Below are positions 48,101-63,100 of a stretch of DNA of 64,000 nucleotides, one piece after another. The notes under the pieces were generated by a model. The model did no database searches and was not told the DNA's origin. It saw nothing but the letters and a program-made list of their open reading frames with translations. The translations under genes and the position numbers were made by a program. This DNA is from Strigops habroptila (Eukaryota > Chordata > Aves > Psittaciformes > Psittacidae): assembly GCF_004027225.2 (NCBI RefSeq), contig NC_044283.2, positions 31,580,707 through 31,644,706 of the forward strand, given 5' to 3'. Position 1 is the stretch's first letter. Each line of letters opens with the position of its first letter.

Positions 48101-51100
48101 AGATTTTGGGCCAGTAAACCAACTAGATCCTGTTTTACATGTAGCTTCATGATACTGTGCCTTATCTTGCTTAGCCTTGCCAGTCTTCTAGCTTAATGCC
48201 CTCTTTAATAATTCAAAAGACAGAAGGATACTTGGGTTAGTCTTTGGAACATATTAGGGCAGATGACTGGATTTGTAAAGAAAACTTAACCCCTAGGAGT
48301 GATAAGCATGTATTGGTGATACAGGCTTCTCCCTGTTGGATGTCTAAGATTTTAAGTCTGAAAAGGACTACTGGAAAGGTGGAGCTGTTTCATTTTCACC
48401 TTTTTACACAAACCAGGCTGTTTGATTCTATTAAAGTTTTGCTTGTTTTGACAGTTCTGTCACTAATACTCAACAAAGAAATTGTCATGATTATGGTAGT
48501 GTTCTTCCATATCTTGCAGGCCAGAGATCCTCAGCAGGAAGCTAAAGAAGAGTTGGAGAACTTGAAGAAGCAGCATGATTTATTGAAAAGAATGCTACAA
48601 CAGCAAGAGCAATTGAAGGCTCTTCAAGGAAGACAGGCAGCTCTTCTCGCTTTGCAGCATAAAGCAGAGCAAGCAATTGCTGTCATGGATGATTCTGGTA
48701 TGTGGAATGATGGAGTTTTTGATAGAGTGTTAGCATGCTGATTGAATTATTAAAGTTGGAATTATGGATTGCACATTAATAAGTCCTTTTTAATGCACTT
48801 ACTGCAAAATTTACTGCAAGGCTTCTATTTTTGAAAAGAGTTGACAACGTAACATTGCGAAGTTATGTGTCGGTTAAAAACCACACAGCTGATTTCTGTG
48901 GTTTGCTTGTAAAATCCTAAAAGTACGGGTTTTTCTCCTAAGAATTGGTCTGTCACATCAGATTAGAAGTCCGTCTCTCATCTCCATTGTCGTACTAGTC
49001 CTTTGAAGGAAAGAAGGGGTGGGGAGAGAGAGTAAGGGGGAATGGAATACAATGTGTTCTCTCCCTCCTTCTGGCAATAGGCAGTTGGTAGTTTCAGGTT
49101 TTGTTTGCCTTTTCATGCTTTTTTTGTGGCTGGTTACCTGGCAGTTGCCCTTGGTAGACTAATGGTTTATCTAATAAAAGAAAAGAGGAAGTTGTTACAG
49201 CATTTACATAAGTAAATATGAAACCAGAATTCTGAAATTCTGTGGCATGTAAATTATGGGCATGGCTCTGATACTAGGGCACCACTGTTATGTTATAACC
49301 TTCAGTTTAAAAGCATTCTTCTGATTCGTTTTCATGTATTCCAAACTTTTAAAAAAGTATCTTTAGGACAAGGGCTTGTTTTGGTACCTGCTTCAAGGCT
49401 GTCAGCAGAGTTCTTTTCTCAAGAGTTCAGTCTTAAAAGGTAGACAGTTGTCCTTGATTGTGCACGTATGAATTATATTTTTCTGTTGGAAACTTGTCCT
49501 GCCCCCACCTCTCCCTAAATCTTGTTCAGTTTTCTTTGGAAATGGACTGCAGTTGTGTGCAGTCATAGAGAATGATGTTTTTGCACTGAGCAAGTTCAGG
49601 TTCCTTCCGTGTTACTGTTTCATGATTCTTCCCCGTAAGAGTTGCCATTAGGCTTGATTAGAGAGTATATGGGATAGAAGTTCCTATTACAGTTAGGTTT
49701 TGTATTTAGAATAGCTTAATTTGTAGAAATGTAAGCACTGGTTTCTACATTTTATGAAAAGTCTCTCTTTAAGGTTCCTTGTTCTTAAGGGCTCCTGTTT
49801 CTGCTTTTTCTCCTTAGATGTGATAGAGTATAGAAAAGAAGGCAGAGCTAGTTAAGAAAGCTCTAAATTTGAGTGTAGGAAAAGAAGCAGAGAAGTTGGT
49901 AGGTAGAGGGCTTTTAGAAAGCTACTACAGCAATAAGAGAAGCAAATGCTTTTGAAAAGTGTTTCCTTGTTTCTTTAATGGTTTTCAATAATTTCTTGTC
50001 TCTTACCTGCTTTGCAGCAGTAGATCTGTGATGGAATCTGCTTTATCTTTCTTCAGATGTACAAAACTCCATCTTGATGAGGAGTGGGTAGATGAAGTGG
50101 ATAGAAAATAGGATTCCTTATGATAAATTAGAACTACTTTTTTTTTTTTTCCTTTAAATTCTGTGGTGGTGTTTTTATTTGTTTCACATTTCCACTTACG
50201 TCACTCTTACAAACAGTGTCTTACTGCTGTTTGTGTTATGTGCCAGAACCGTAGGGTAGGAAATACAAAGATTCAAATTCAACATAGGGCAAAATAAATG
50301 TTTTTAAATTTGAATATAGTAAAACTTCATTGTGCAGGTAAAAAAGTCATGATCTCTGGGGAAAATAAATAGTATTTGTGCTTGATTTTTCTTATGAGGT
50401 GTTGGTTCATATATGAAGAGAAAGAAAGTTTTTTTTGATCTCTCAACTGCCAGTTTTATATCTTAGTACTGTTTGAACAGCTTTCAGGGAGGGGGGAGAA
50501 GCTTTCTTTTTAATGTATTCCTCTCATAAAGCTTTTTAAAGGACAAATCCTCAAGAATCTGTTTGCAGCTGTAAAGATTACAACTTATACCAAGATGAAA
50601 GCTTGGTGTCCTGTTAATTTATTATTTTAAGGGAGTAAAATTACATGCACTGTTCTTAGTTTGGCTATACTAAGTCAGAACAGTTTGTTTCTAACAAACA
50701 AAATGTTTTCATCAAGCCTAGACAAGTTGGTTGTTTTCATTTTACTCTCACCTTTTTAGCAAAACACAGGACTGACTTGTAAAGTCCTTTTTGTATGGCT
50801 CTTCACAAAGGAGCTGCGAGTTGGCTTGTTAGCGTTTCTGTAATGGGATTAACGTTTCAAGAGTAAAGTTGGTGGGAAGAACATAACATTAAAAATAATT
50901 GCTGTATTTTAAGAGGTGGAGTATATTGATGATGATGTTAAACCAAACATTTTAACAAATAGCCTTTATTTCACTGCTGTGGAAAGGTGTTTACATTTTT
51001 TCCTCCTTCTGCATGCCCAGTTGTAACAGAGACTACAGGTAGTGTTTCAGGAGTAAGCCTTACATCAGAGCTGAATGAGGAACTGAATGACTTAATTCAG

Positions 51101-54100
51101 CGCTTTCACAACCAACTTCATGATTCTCAGGTCAGTCCTTGGATTACAGTGTATAAGCTTTGCTATTGTCTGTTTTTCCTTATTGAACAGTTAAATGTTT
51201 GTCTTGCTTATTTGTGTGCATTTGCTAGTGGAGTAATTGGGGTTCCCCTAAACTTCAAAGCTCAGCATCTTTGTGTTCTTAAGAGTTACTAGCTGACTGA
51301 TCTATGCTTTCTGTCTAGCCGTTTTCCATGAAAATCCAGAGAAGTAGTTTCTATATTGTAGTATAATTATATATTGACTCAATATCCAATGGTGCTATCA
51401 TGAGAGTGTTTTTGATATCAGTTTCCCTTTGTTCTGGTGTTGAGCCTAGCAAGCCTATAACAGGGCTTTTTTAGTTTTTACAATTTATTTGGCTTTTTTC
51501 ATAGTATTTGGAATAAAATGAAATTCCTCTTTTTAGACACAATCTGTGCCAGACAATAGAAGGCAAGCAGAAAGTCTTTCACTTACCAGAGAGATTTCAC
51601 AAAGCAGGAACTCTTCAATGTCTGAGCACCTGTTGGATGAGAAGGCACAGCTTTTTAACAAGATGCGAGTGCTGCAGGGTAAAAAGCAGAAAATGGACAA
51701 ACTGTTAGGAGAGCTTCATACACTTCGTGACCAACATCTAAATAACTCCTCCTGTAAGTAAAAACAGGCACAATCACATCTGTTCAAGAATAGTGTGCAT
51801 TTATAACGTGGTCTTTCAACTTGCAACTAGTTATTGAAATGCAGGTGATAAAGCTGTGTTGGGGCAATGTTACGCGAATGTTTTAATGCTGTGTAAGTTT
51901 CTGGCTTAATGGACAGCTCTGCATGTAGTGATGGTGTTTTTGCTAGTAGCAGTTTGGTTTAGAATATCGAAGTTGACTAATGTGAGGATGTGATGATGGG
52001 ATTTTTTTTCTTCAGGGCTTGTCTGTGACACATTTGACTTGCGGAGTATACCATATGAACTTGAACTTTCTGTATTTTTATCACAGTGCAGATTTATTTA
52101 CCATAAATCTGTATTTATGTACTCAGCATTTCAGGTGTTAGCTCTATGGCATTATGGGGTTTGCTCGTCTACTGTTGACTTTCTCTTCCACTATTCACAG
52201 GGATTTCAATCATAGACCAGAGGAGCTTAACTGTCTGAATGGACTTAGAGTTTTGGTCTGTTCCTTAGATGGCTTTTTCTTCTCCTTGAAGTCTTGATGT
52301 GGGCCTACTTGATACTCTCGCTTTCTGTTTCTAGAAATCATTTGTAGTGGTGAAGTTTGTCCAGTAGTGGTGATCACAGCGTATTTTGGTTAACATTAAA
52401 GAAATGAGGCACTTGAAGCATGCTCCTGGAGAAGGGCAGACGGATTTAGTAGTTACATTGCTATTCCCCCATCTTTCTACGTATACTTAATGCATATAGT
52501 ATAAACATATTTGGGTGTGATTTCATGTAGCTCAAATCTACATTTTACAGCATATGGACAAAAGAACTTAGCAGAGGAAAAAATTGAAAGGATTTTTCTT
52601 TTTATCATGTTGAAATGTAAATATCAAAAAAAGCAATTCAGCTGTAAATAAACCCTTGAAGAACTCTTTAGGCAAATTTACAGCATGAAGGCTTCCACTT
52701 CTGAAGTTTGATAAAGCTAAAAGGAGCTGACTGAAGTGTTGTTTACAAGTGCTAACTTACTACTCTGCCTGTTAGCATTGCATGCTATGAAACTTTAAGA
52801 CAAAAACTCTTGTTCTTCTAAGAAAAGAAGTTATTGGCTGCTGGTTTGCATGTTGGTAAAGTAATTCAGTTAAGCAGGTTGCTTTTTGCAAGTTGTCCTT
52901 ATAAGGTGTATTTCTCTTCTGCAGTTTTTCCTGCTTCAGGTTCTCCTCAAAGGAGTATTGATCAAAGAAGTACAACTTCAGCTGCTTCTGGTCCTGTAGG
53001 CATAGTAACTGTTGTCAATGGTGAATCAAATACCCTGGCATCTGTTCCCTATCCTCCTGATTCCCTGGTTTCTCAGAATGAGAGTGAAGAGGATGACAAT
53101 CTAAATCCAACAGAAAAGCTTCAGTAAAAGTTCTTTAATTTTTTTCATAATGTGCTTTTGTCATTTTGAGTGTTACTTTTTCAATAAGTTCTATGTTAAG
53201 AAAACATTTCATATTTTAATCTAATTAATTTAATATAGACCACTTAGGAAATGGTCCAAGACAGTTAAATATGTTCAGAGCTTCAAGTAGAAGGTTCTTA
53301 CAGCTAGGAAAATGGCAGTAAACTTTAAGAACTATAAACTATATATATCTTTTTCAACTCTACATAGATTTGATTAATGTGACAAAACACATGGCATGTT
53401 CTTTTTTTCGCCTTAGGAAGCTAAATGAAGTTCGTAAGAGGCTGAATGAGTTACGCGAGTTAGTTCACTACTATGAGCAAACATCTGATATGATGACAGA
53501 TGCTGTGAATGAAAACACTAAGGAAGAGGAAGAAACAGAAGAATCGGAAAGTGATTCTGAACATGGGGATCCACAACCTGTTACAAATATTAGGTTGTGA
53601 GATTTTTTTGTCATCCTAAATCTTTGTAGCTAAGTTGTTGCAGGTTTCCTGAAGCAATGCATTGTTTCAGTCAACCAGAAGTAACTTAATTCTGTGATTA
53701 CATTAACTTTCTAAAATTTGGAATTTGAAGTAGCTTTCTCATACAGACAATTAATAATAAACTTGTTCTTGGTAACTTATTTGTATAGCAAATGTAGATT
53801 ATATTGGGCATTCAGCACTATAAAATCTGTAATTCTTTTGGTCTTAAGAACTGAACTATGTGTATGGAAGTCCGCTAAAAGGTTAACAGGACTAGACTAG
53901 AGACCTGGAGTAAAAACAAACTTCATTTTACAAGGCATTTAGAGGTGAAGTCTAACAGGGCAACTGTGTGCATCAAGGATTTTCACTGTGCAAAACGAAT
54001 ACTGACTTAGCTATGAAGCATATAAAGCTTTTATAATATAGACCTATACCTTGAAAGCCTCCTGTATTGTTCTAGATCTAGCAGGGGATAATTCATAGCG

Positions 54101-57100
54101 GCTTTTGATTTCTTAATTAAAAACCAGTCTATTGGAGTGATGGATTACCGAGAAATTCCAAACGTCTGGACTCATGGGGTTGATTGACTTTTTTTTTTTT
54201 CTTTTTAATTTATTTTTAAAAGATCAGGACCCATTCCTGAAAGCCAATTAATAAAGTGGCTGAAATAAAATTCCATTGATACCAGTTCTTAAAACATTAA
54301 CACAAGTAATGTATTTTTACTCTAGAAACCCTCAAGGTATCAGTAGTTGGAGTGAAATGAATTGCAACTCAAATGTACAGTGTGGAACTAATAACAGAGA
54401 TGGGAGACATCTTAATACAGACTGTGAAATAAATAACCGATCTGCTGCTAATATAAGGACTCTAAAAATGTCTTCTACTCTAGGTATGTTCTAAAATCCT
54501 TTGATAATTTTAAGTCTTTGGTCTCAAGTCTTACTTAAGTCTTAAATAATTCTGATAGCAGCACAGAACTTGGGAGAACTTAGAGCAAAATGTTCAAGAG
54601 TCTAATCATTAAGCTAATATTTTTCTAAAGTCCAGTAATTACAGTGGACTTCACAGTTCCATAACGTGTCATTGGTACCGTTTTGTCTCCTCTTCTCCCC
54701 ACCTCCAGACTGTCATAATAGGGAGGATGGCAAAGACATTGACCTACCCCAAGGTGAAGATGATGAAGTGGAAGAAGATAGAGTTAGTGAAGATTCCATG
54801 TCTAGTCACAGAAGCAGCCTGGGTGATGCTGCTGGAGATGCTGAGTTTGAGCAGAAGATCAATAGGCTTATAGCTGCAAAACAGAAACTTAGGCAGCTAC
54901 AAAACCTTGCTGCTATGGTGCAGGTATTTCATAAGCATAAATCTGTGCACAGAAGTATAGCATTCATTATTTTTAAAATGTATAGCTTTTAGGAAGAGAA
55001 ACCACTCTGCTTAGTGTGACATTTAAAATGCTCGTTTTTAGGCTGGGGAAAAAGAGATAACTGTGATTTTTCTGAAGTTAAGGGTGATATTTCTGAAGTT
55101 CACATCTGGGTTTTTCTTGGGGGATGCTAACCTAATGGAAGAACGGCCTTAATACTTAGCACTGGAGTGCAAAATATGAATGAAGAAGTCTAATATTTTT
55201 TTAAATAGTGTTGATCTCTTTTTAAGCTTATAATAAATATTAATCAGTTTTAGTTTTTTGGATCCTAGGTTTTGCAACATCTTTTAATCAGAAAGGAAAA
55301 ATTACTTGTTTTCGATTACAATCTTAGGATGCAACATGTTCAAGTTGTAATTTGATTTGGGTTTGGCGTGGTGTGTTTTTGAGAGTTGCTTTGTTTTTGT
55401 TTTGTGAATTGAAAGTGGTTTTGATTTAGAGTATCTCATGCCAAGTTAGTGATGCTTGCTAAAAACATTTTCTTGTCTCTAATGTCCCTACAGAATGCTA
55501 ACATAAAGGCTTTATGTGAGGACTCTAAATAACCAATCAAAATTAGAACATACATTTTACAATATCAACAATATAAACACAATATTACTATTTCAGGATT
55601 ATACTGCTTTCAGAAATTTCTCAGCATCTGGATCATTATTGTTTGTCATCCCTGTAGGGATGTTAACTTTACAGTGGTCTAAATTAGAGGTGATACAGCA
55701 GTTTCTTTAAAAAATACCTAATTAATGATGTCTTCAATCTTTCCTTCATATTTATAAGGCTTGTATCTGTATGTACTCAGTAATGGTATTGCAGGTCTGC
55801 GTAGCTCTGTCATACTTTGTCACTGATGATGATCTCTCCTGTTCAGCAGTTTCTGTATTAAGAATGATCAAGTTGGAAAACAAAAGAAGCAGTGGCTGCA
55901 GCTTTAATATTTTCAATTTAACTTGAGAACTGAAAATACAAAAATTATGAAAACAAGAAAAGTGGAATAGAAAACCATGTAGAAAACTTCCTAAAATATT
56001 TTAGATTTAACTTTCAGGAGTAGTTTTTGTTTTATTTTAAGCTGTTATTAGTAGTATTTAACTTCATGACTACAATAATTAAGCAGTCTTGTTCACCTCA
56101 GTCTCCTATTCCTTTTTTCACCTCCCCCTTTGTTTCTTGACCTGACTGCGTATTTCTATCCACTCAGTTGTAGCCATAAAATAAAATTTGAGTGGCTTAT
56201 GCTTCCCAAATGAGACAAGTTATCTTGCATTTATAGTGGAAATCTCAGTAGCATGAGCTTTATAAATTTGAATTCTCTCATTAATTTATCTTAAAGGTGT
56301 GATTCCATGAAGGGTTGACTTCTCAGTTTATGCCTTAACTAAAGATAAAGCAATTCAGACTGTTTAGTTTTGAAAAATTAGCTTGACAAACCAGTTATAT
56401 TTTGCATATCAATGTGAAAATAGTCTAATTACCTTTCTGACATCCTTTCAGGATGATGATCCAGAACCTCAAGCAACGATTGTAAATGCATCTAATATTG
56501 GTGACTTGTTGGGTGAGATGGAAGAGACAAAGCAGCAACCAAACAATGTCCGAACTAGTACCAATAAGTTGCAGAAAGATGCAGGGCTAAATGAAAAAGC
56601 AAGGTATGCCTTTGTCAAAGCATAGTGGAATCATGCTTTAGGCAATTTCTTGCCAAGTAATATGCGGATAACTTATTTACATAGAGAGAAGTTTTATGAA
56701 GCTAAACTTCAGCAGCAGCGGGAGCTTAAGCAGTTACAAGAAGAAAGAAGAAAACTGATTGAAATTCAAGAAAAAATTCAAGTGTTACAGAAAGCTTGTC
56801 CTGACCTCCAAGTAGGTAGAATGTATTTCCTTGCTCTCTTAAGCTGTTGAGCAATGAAACATAAAATACCTTTCACACCATTTTTCACTATAAAAACTGG
56901 AAAAAAACCTTAAAATAGGCAGTGCATGTATACTGTATGCAGCTGAGCTTCTAAACCTAGAGAAGAGTTCTGTTTCATTCCACTGTAGGTTCTTGCTCAG
57001 TGATTGCTGCATCAAGCTCCAATTTAACTGTAGTGAAATGCCTTAATGTAAAGTCTTAAAAGATAGAGAACCTTCTATCTTATTTTTAGCCTGAGATACC

Positions 57101-60100
57101 TGCTTCTCACTGCATCTTTACTCCTTTTAGTAGTTATTTGCAGGGCCTGGTATTTTGAAACAGTATTGTGTCTTGTAAACATGATCAACACTATGTTGTA
57201 TTCAAACTTAACTGCACAGTGCTGTACTGTTTCTCATACTCTTTGAAGATGAACTTTTTTCTATGAAGTGAGTAGTAAATTCTCAATACTGTGCACCTAC
57301 AGCATTATATGATACTATATTACATAAAAATAAGTTTCATTTATTCCTGGCTAAGTTCTGAGATAAGTATTTAGCCTTGATTTGAAAATCCCTTTTCACT
57401 GAATACCAATTCTCCTATCTCATAAAGCCTGAACTGTGTTGGGTTTTAATAGCAGTTAAGTTTTAGAAAGCTGTTCTACTCTTATTTTGCTTCTTCACTT
57501 TCTCTTTCAGTTGACGGCTGGTCTGGGTAACTGCCCAGCAAATAGGCAGACTTTACTAGCAACCTCGACTCCAGCCATGAATGAGTGCAATACCGCTGGC
57601 AAGCCTTTGCTGGAATTTGATGAATCTGTACCACTGGGCAATGAGGTATTTCATACTTGATATTTTATGACTTAAAAAAGGTTAAAAAAGGAAAACAGTT
57701 TGAGGTAACTTGGACGCATTAAGTATGTGGCCTGGGGAGTGGAGCAGTAGCCATTTTAAGAAAGTGTGTAACTTCTTTGTTTCATTTCTGGAGAGAAGTA
57801 AATGTTGGCCTGAACTGACAGGAGATCTTTCCTCAAATATAGCAGTTGTTGCCAAATATTAATTTGAATGAATTTTGAATTCGTACTGTGAGCATTTGAA
57901 AGTGTATACCACAGGCAACTCATCCATGAAGAAAATTATGGCATTATTTGAAATGTAGTTCATCTTCCATGCATATTCCTTGCCCTTTTACACCAAAATT
58001 CATGTCTTAAATAATGATCTGGATATTACTTAGTCTTTCTGAAAATTATGCTAGTATTTGTAGGGGTGAAGGGATATGTGATGAGAAGTGTTTCCTGGCT
58101 AGAGAAGACATCAAAAACAAGTATCAGAAAAATACCTTTTTGAATAGACTTTCTCTGTGAGTTACGTCAGCATTCTTATAGATTTTCCTTTAAGAGTTTA
58201 GGTGAGGCTGATTGGGCAGTGCCTGTGTAGTTATCGTTAGAAGCCAAATTTTCTTTCTCCAAGAGGAGAATTTCAGAACTTTGGCATCTTCCAAATAAGT
58301 ATTATAGGGCAAATTGTCTCTCTTCACTAAATAAAAAGTCTGAATTCTTCCTGCTAAAAAGGAGCTGTCTCTCAAGTGAATGTGCTGCCGCAGTTGCTAA
58401 CACTCTGCAAACAGGTTGGGTTATTAATTATCAAAACACATGTGGAATTTTGTTGGAAAATGTCTTGGCTCCAGCACCACCAACTAGTTCAGTTGCTTTC
58501 AGGCTTCAGTACGTTGTCATTTGCCCATCTCTTTAAGGCTAAGTTTTCCAGTCTAGTTCATTCACACAATTTTTTTTGAATGTTATGCTATTATGTAATG
58601 CTGTTTTCATACTTATAAAAGTACCTTGCCATTTGTGCTTTCACTGTACCTCATTTAAGGTAGATAAAGGCCTCCTACTATCTGTACCTTTGTTTTCTTC
58701 TTTGTAAATCATGGCTTACTTAAGTCTTGTTCAATCATAAACTGCAACCTAAAGTTTCTGCATGTTGCAGAAAATCTTTTTGTTGTATCCTCTACTTTGT
58801 TATCAAAGAAGTACTCGGTACAGTTTTCACATTTCTCCAGAGGGTAGTATTCTGTCATGCTACTTAAAGAGCTAACTAATAATGTATAAATTATGTGATA
58901 AAACCAGTGTTGAGTGAAGCATGAACTGTTTCTCTTAAAAATTCCTGTCCTTTAATGTTTAATTAGCTTAGATTTTGCAGTATTTGGGATAAATAGTAGA
59001 TCCAGGATGTATTTTGCAGCTCTCTGTGGTGTGGCTTCAGTTACAGTATAATACCAAAGCCTGAACAAAAAAGTAGCAGTGTAGTATCAAATGTTGTTTA
59101 GCTTAGATTGTATTTATTTTGTTTATATTCTGATGTCTTCTGTTTTACGGCAAACAGTTATGGTCAGAGATGAGAAGACATGAGATTTTAAGAGAAGAAT
59201 TGCGACAAAGAAGAAAACAACTTGAAGCTTTAATGGCTGAACATCAGAGGAGGAGAGAGCTTGCAGAAACAGTATCTACTGTTGCTGCATCTGTTAAAAG
59301 TGAAGGATCAGAAGCCCGGTGTACTCCGCAGCAGTGTAGGACTGAAAAGTAAGAACACAAGTCACTCTATGTTAGTGGCTGCTTCTGTTGTTTAGTGAGA
59401 TAGGAGTCTTGGGCAGTTTCCTGTTTTCATCTGAGCACTGTAATGACACAATAGAGAAGTAAATTAATTTCTTGACTTCTAAAGTGACTGTTAGTTGGCA
59501 GCTTGCCTGTTTTATGGGTCTTCCCAGCATATTTAGTGTACCTTGCTCCATAAATGGTGAAAAATCACCTAAGGAGAGGAGAACATGTGGAAAATTGCTC
59601 AGAGTAATTTTTCGTCATGCCTACACCATTTATAACAATAATAAAGGAATAATTTTCCAAGAGTAAGTAATTTTATTTAACTATCACAGTATCAGAAGAA
59701 TACTAGTTTCATTTTGTATTAGTGAGATAATGTTTAAATTAGTTTTGGTGCAGCTTGATTAATTAGACAGACTTGTAATTGTCAACAGATTGTTTTAATA
59801 ATTTGTCATAAACTCAAAACCACCTCCAAACCCACAAAACAAACTCCTCTCTTCCCAAACACCCCTTCTCTCCCCGCTCCAATGTTGACTAGGACAATGG
59901 CTACCTGGGGCGGTTCCACCCAGTGTGCACAAGAGGAAGAGAATGGAGATGAAGATGGTTATCTCTCTGATGGAGTTGGCCAGGCAGAAGAAGAGGAAGA
60001 TGATGCGTCAAGTTTGAATGACAGTTTCTCTGTTTATCCCAATAACAACATACCAGAAAATGCGTATATTGTTAAAGAAAACAAGGATAGGTTAGTGGCA

Positions 60101-63100
60101 TTGCTTATTGATCTGATGCTTGTCGGACTATATTTGGAAGGGGTGGGAGAAGCATTGCATTAACTACAAGTCATTCTTTAACAGAAAAGTGAAATTTCTT
60201 TCTGCTTGCTAGGGAGCTGTGTGTAGTGGCACTTTCCTGTCTTGAGTCTCTAGCTGAAATGTGTATAACCAATTTGATTATTTCTCCTGTTTTCAGTCAC
60301 ATGTCTGCCATTGAGCTCCCCAGCTGCAGTAGCTCCTTATGTTCCAGTGGGGTTTTTTAATCAGCTTAAAAGATAACCTGTATGACATTTTTGCCTTGAA
60401 ATTGATCACTGTCCTCAAAAACAGTAGTTCAGGTGACTAAACTATGAAATTTTTGCTTTCAAATAGTTGGCTTTTGCAGCTTTGAAAACTATTTCCTACA
60501 GATTTTTTAATTTACATGAATATTTAACTTTTGCATACCTGACTGATTTCCTTCATAGTCATTGTGTGACTAAATGAAAATGCCCTGTTAAAAGTAATGT
60601 ATATCTCTTCAATTGATTTGTTCTGGTTTTGTGACCAAAATAATTTTAGTAGATATTGGCTTTCTAGTCAGGAGCTAGCCTTTTAATTCTTAATGTATTA
60701 TGTTGGTAGCTTCTATTTTCATCTGAGTAGATACTATATATTGGTAATGGACGATGCGAAAGACAAGGTCCAGAGACATCCTTAGCAGTTCTTTTTTGAC
60801 AATGGTTGTCAGTTGGGTGGCTGTTATTTTCCATTTGTTCAGGATAATGCTGGATTGACAAAATCACATTGGTCATTAGCTGGCATGCACAAATGGCCTG
60901 TGCCAAGTGAGTTGTTGACATTCAACTGAAATGTAATTTGAATAATGGAAGTGTCATTAGAAGAAGTTGTTTGAAATGTCAGCTTTTGTCCTCATTCTTC
61001 CATTTTTTTTCCCCACCCAGGTGGAAAAAAGGCCATCCTCTTTCAGCAGATGGGAATTATCGTCCATTGTCTAAGGCCAGGCAACAGCAAAACATAAGTA
61101 TGCGACGTCAGGAAAACCTTCGGTGGATGTCTGAGCTTTCATATGTGGAAGAAAAGGAACGGTGGCAAGAGCAGATCAATCAGTTGAAGAAACAGCATGA
61201 ATTTAGTGTCAGCATTTGTCAGACATTGATGCAGGATCAGCAGGTAGACACGAAGAGCAGTTATTTTGCTGTTCTTACTTTGCTATTGATTTTTTCCCCT
61301 TTTTGCAGCAGTAAGTTCTGGTTTTGGTAATTTGGTTGCTGTCATGTATTTTCTTTCCACAGACCCTTTCTTGTCTTCTACAAACTTTGCTTACGGGCCC
61401 TTACAATATGATGCCCAATAACGTTCCATCTTTACAAGTACATCTTATTATGCATCAGTTAAACCAGTGTTACACTCAACTGTCTTGGCAGCAGAATAAC
61501 GTGGAAAGGTTTGTTGACTGCATTTGTGTTTGTGGAATTTGAAATGCTTCAGTAACAGAGAACATGGTTAGGTGAATAACAGATCATGGATAATGCTTTA
61601 ATATGAGATGATTTGAACTTCTGAGTTGATTACAAGCTTTTGAAATCGTATACAGCATTTTTGGTGGTTTGGTTTTTGGTTTTTTTTTCCCACCACTGCT
61701 TTAACACCTTTGGAATGGTTCTCTCTGAGTAATCTTTAGTGAAGAGAACCAGAAGTTGACATCTCTTCCACAAATCTCTGGCAATAACTTTATTTGGCTT
61801 TTTTGGTTTAGACTTGCTTTCCCTGAATATGCTTTTAAGTCTATAGTCTTTGCTAGACTGTGTGGCAAGATTCCGGATTCTAATGGCTGTGGAAAGATGG
61901 TGGAAAAGGTTTTTATCCTTAGTGTAGAATTTTTTACTTAATGCTCCATTTGGAAGTACTACTTTTAACTTCTGAACAATGATCTTTTTTTAAAAAAGAT
62001 GTAACAGTCATTTTAATTCATTACGTGAATGTTCAAGCTCTTCACCTCTGTTTTGTGTTTGGTGAGTGGTATATAGTTACTGGCCTCTTAAAATATTTTA
62101 AAGCAGTTCTAACGCCACTCCTGCAAATATTTTGTCATCTTTGGTTGTTTCTATTTGTTTCCTTTTTAGCCTGCTTATATTTTTAGTATCAGGTCAATTT
62201 TTGTTGTTCTTACAAGGATGTCTGACTTCTGTAAACATGACCACTAGTTCAGAGTGATTGGTTTTAAAACTGTTCCTGTCTGTTGCTAAATACAAGTTGG
62301 GTTGGTTTCTTTGGGGTTTTTTGTTGGTGGTTTGGGGTTTGTTTGTTTGTTTTTGTTTTTTCCTAGCTGAATGGAGTAGTTCTTTCCATACATTACATGG
62401 GTGGGATGAAATAATATGAATCTCAAATTACTTGAGTATAAATATACAGCTTTTCCTTAGCATTCGTTTTCCCAAGTGATTATTTTTCCTTGTTTTCAAG
62501 GTTGAAGCAAATGTTAAATGATCTTATGCGCCAGCAAGAACAGCAACAGTGTCAAGAGAAGCCATCGAGAAAGGAGAGAGGCAGTAGTACACCACCACCT
62601 CCATCCCCTGTTTTCTGTCCGTTCAGCTTTCCTCCGCAACCTGTGAACCTGTTGAATGTACCAGGATTTACTGATTTTTCTTCTGTTGATCCAGGTGAGT
62701 ACTACTACAGGTGTGAAAAGAGTAAGAATTTGAAAGTTCCCACTCCCTCATTTAATTGAAATCTTCATGTGAACTTGTAGAACCTCTGTGACTTTTCCTT
62801 TATATTAAAATGGTCTGAAATGCTACTTGCACGAGTCCGTATTACCCTAGCAGAAGTTTGTTAATGTTTATGGCGGAATATTGTATATTTTGACTTCAGT
62901 ATGAAAAGCAAGACTTCCTCTGTAAGATGTTGGTTGTAATTGAAAATGCCAAATCCATAAAGTTAACATTTAAAATGTTCTTCATCAAACACATGAAAAG
63001 CAATGTTTGAAGCTTTTGCATACCTTCATTAATCATTTAATAGTGTTATGACTAAGTGAACTGTTTTATTCTAAGGTGTCACTTGGTAATTATTTCTCTT

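Noticed and set aside
48244..48519. In-frame upstream extension of PCM1 coding exon 6 with its own ATG
   Set aside because: The stretch is intronic, does not resemble PCM1, and a strong acceptor (ATATCTTGCAG) precedes the conserved exon start.
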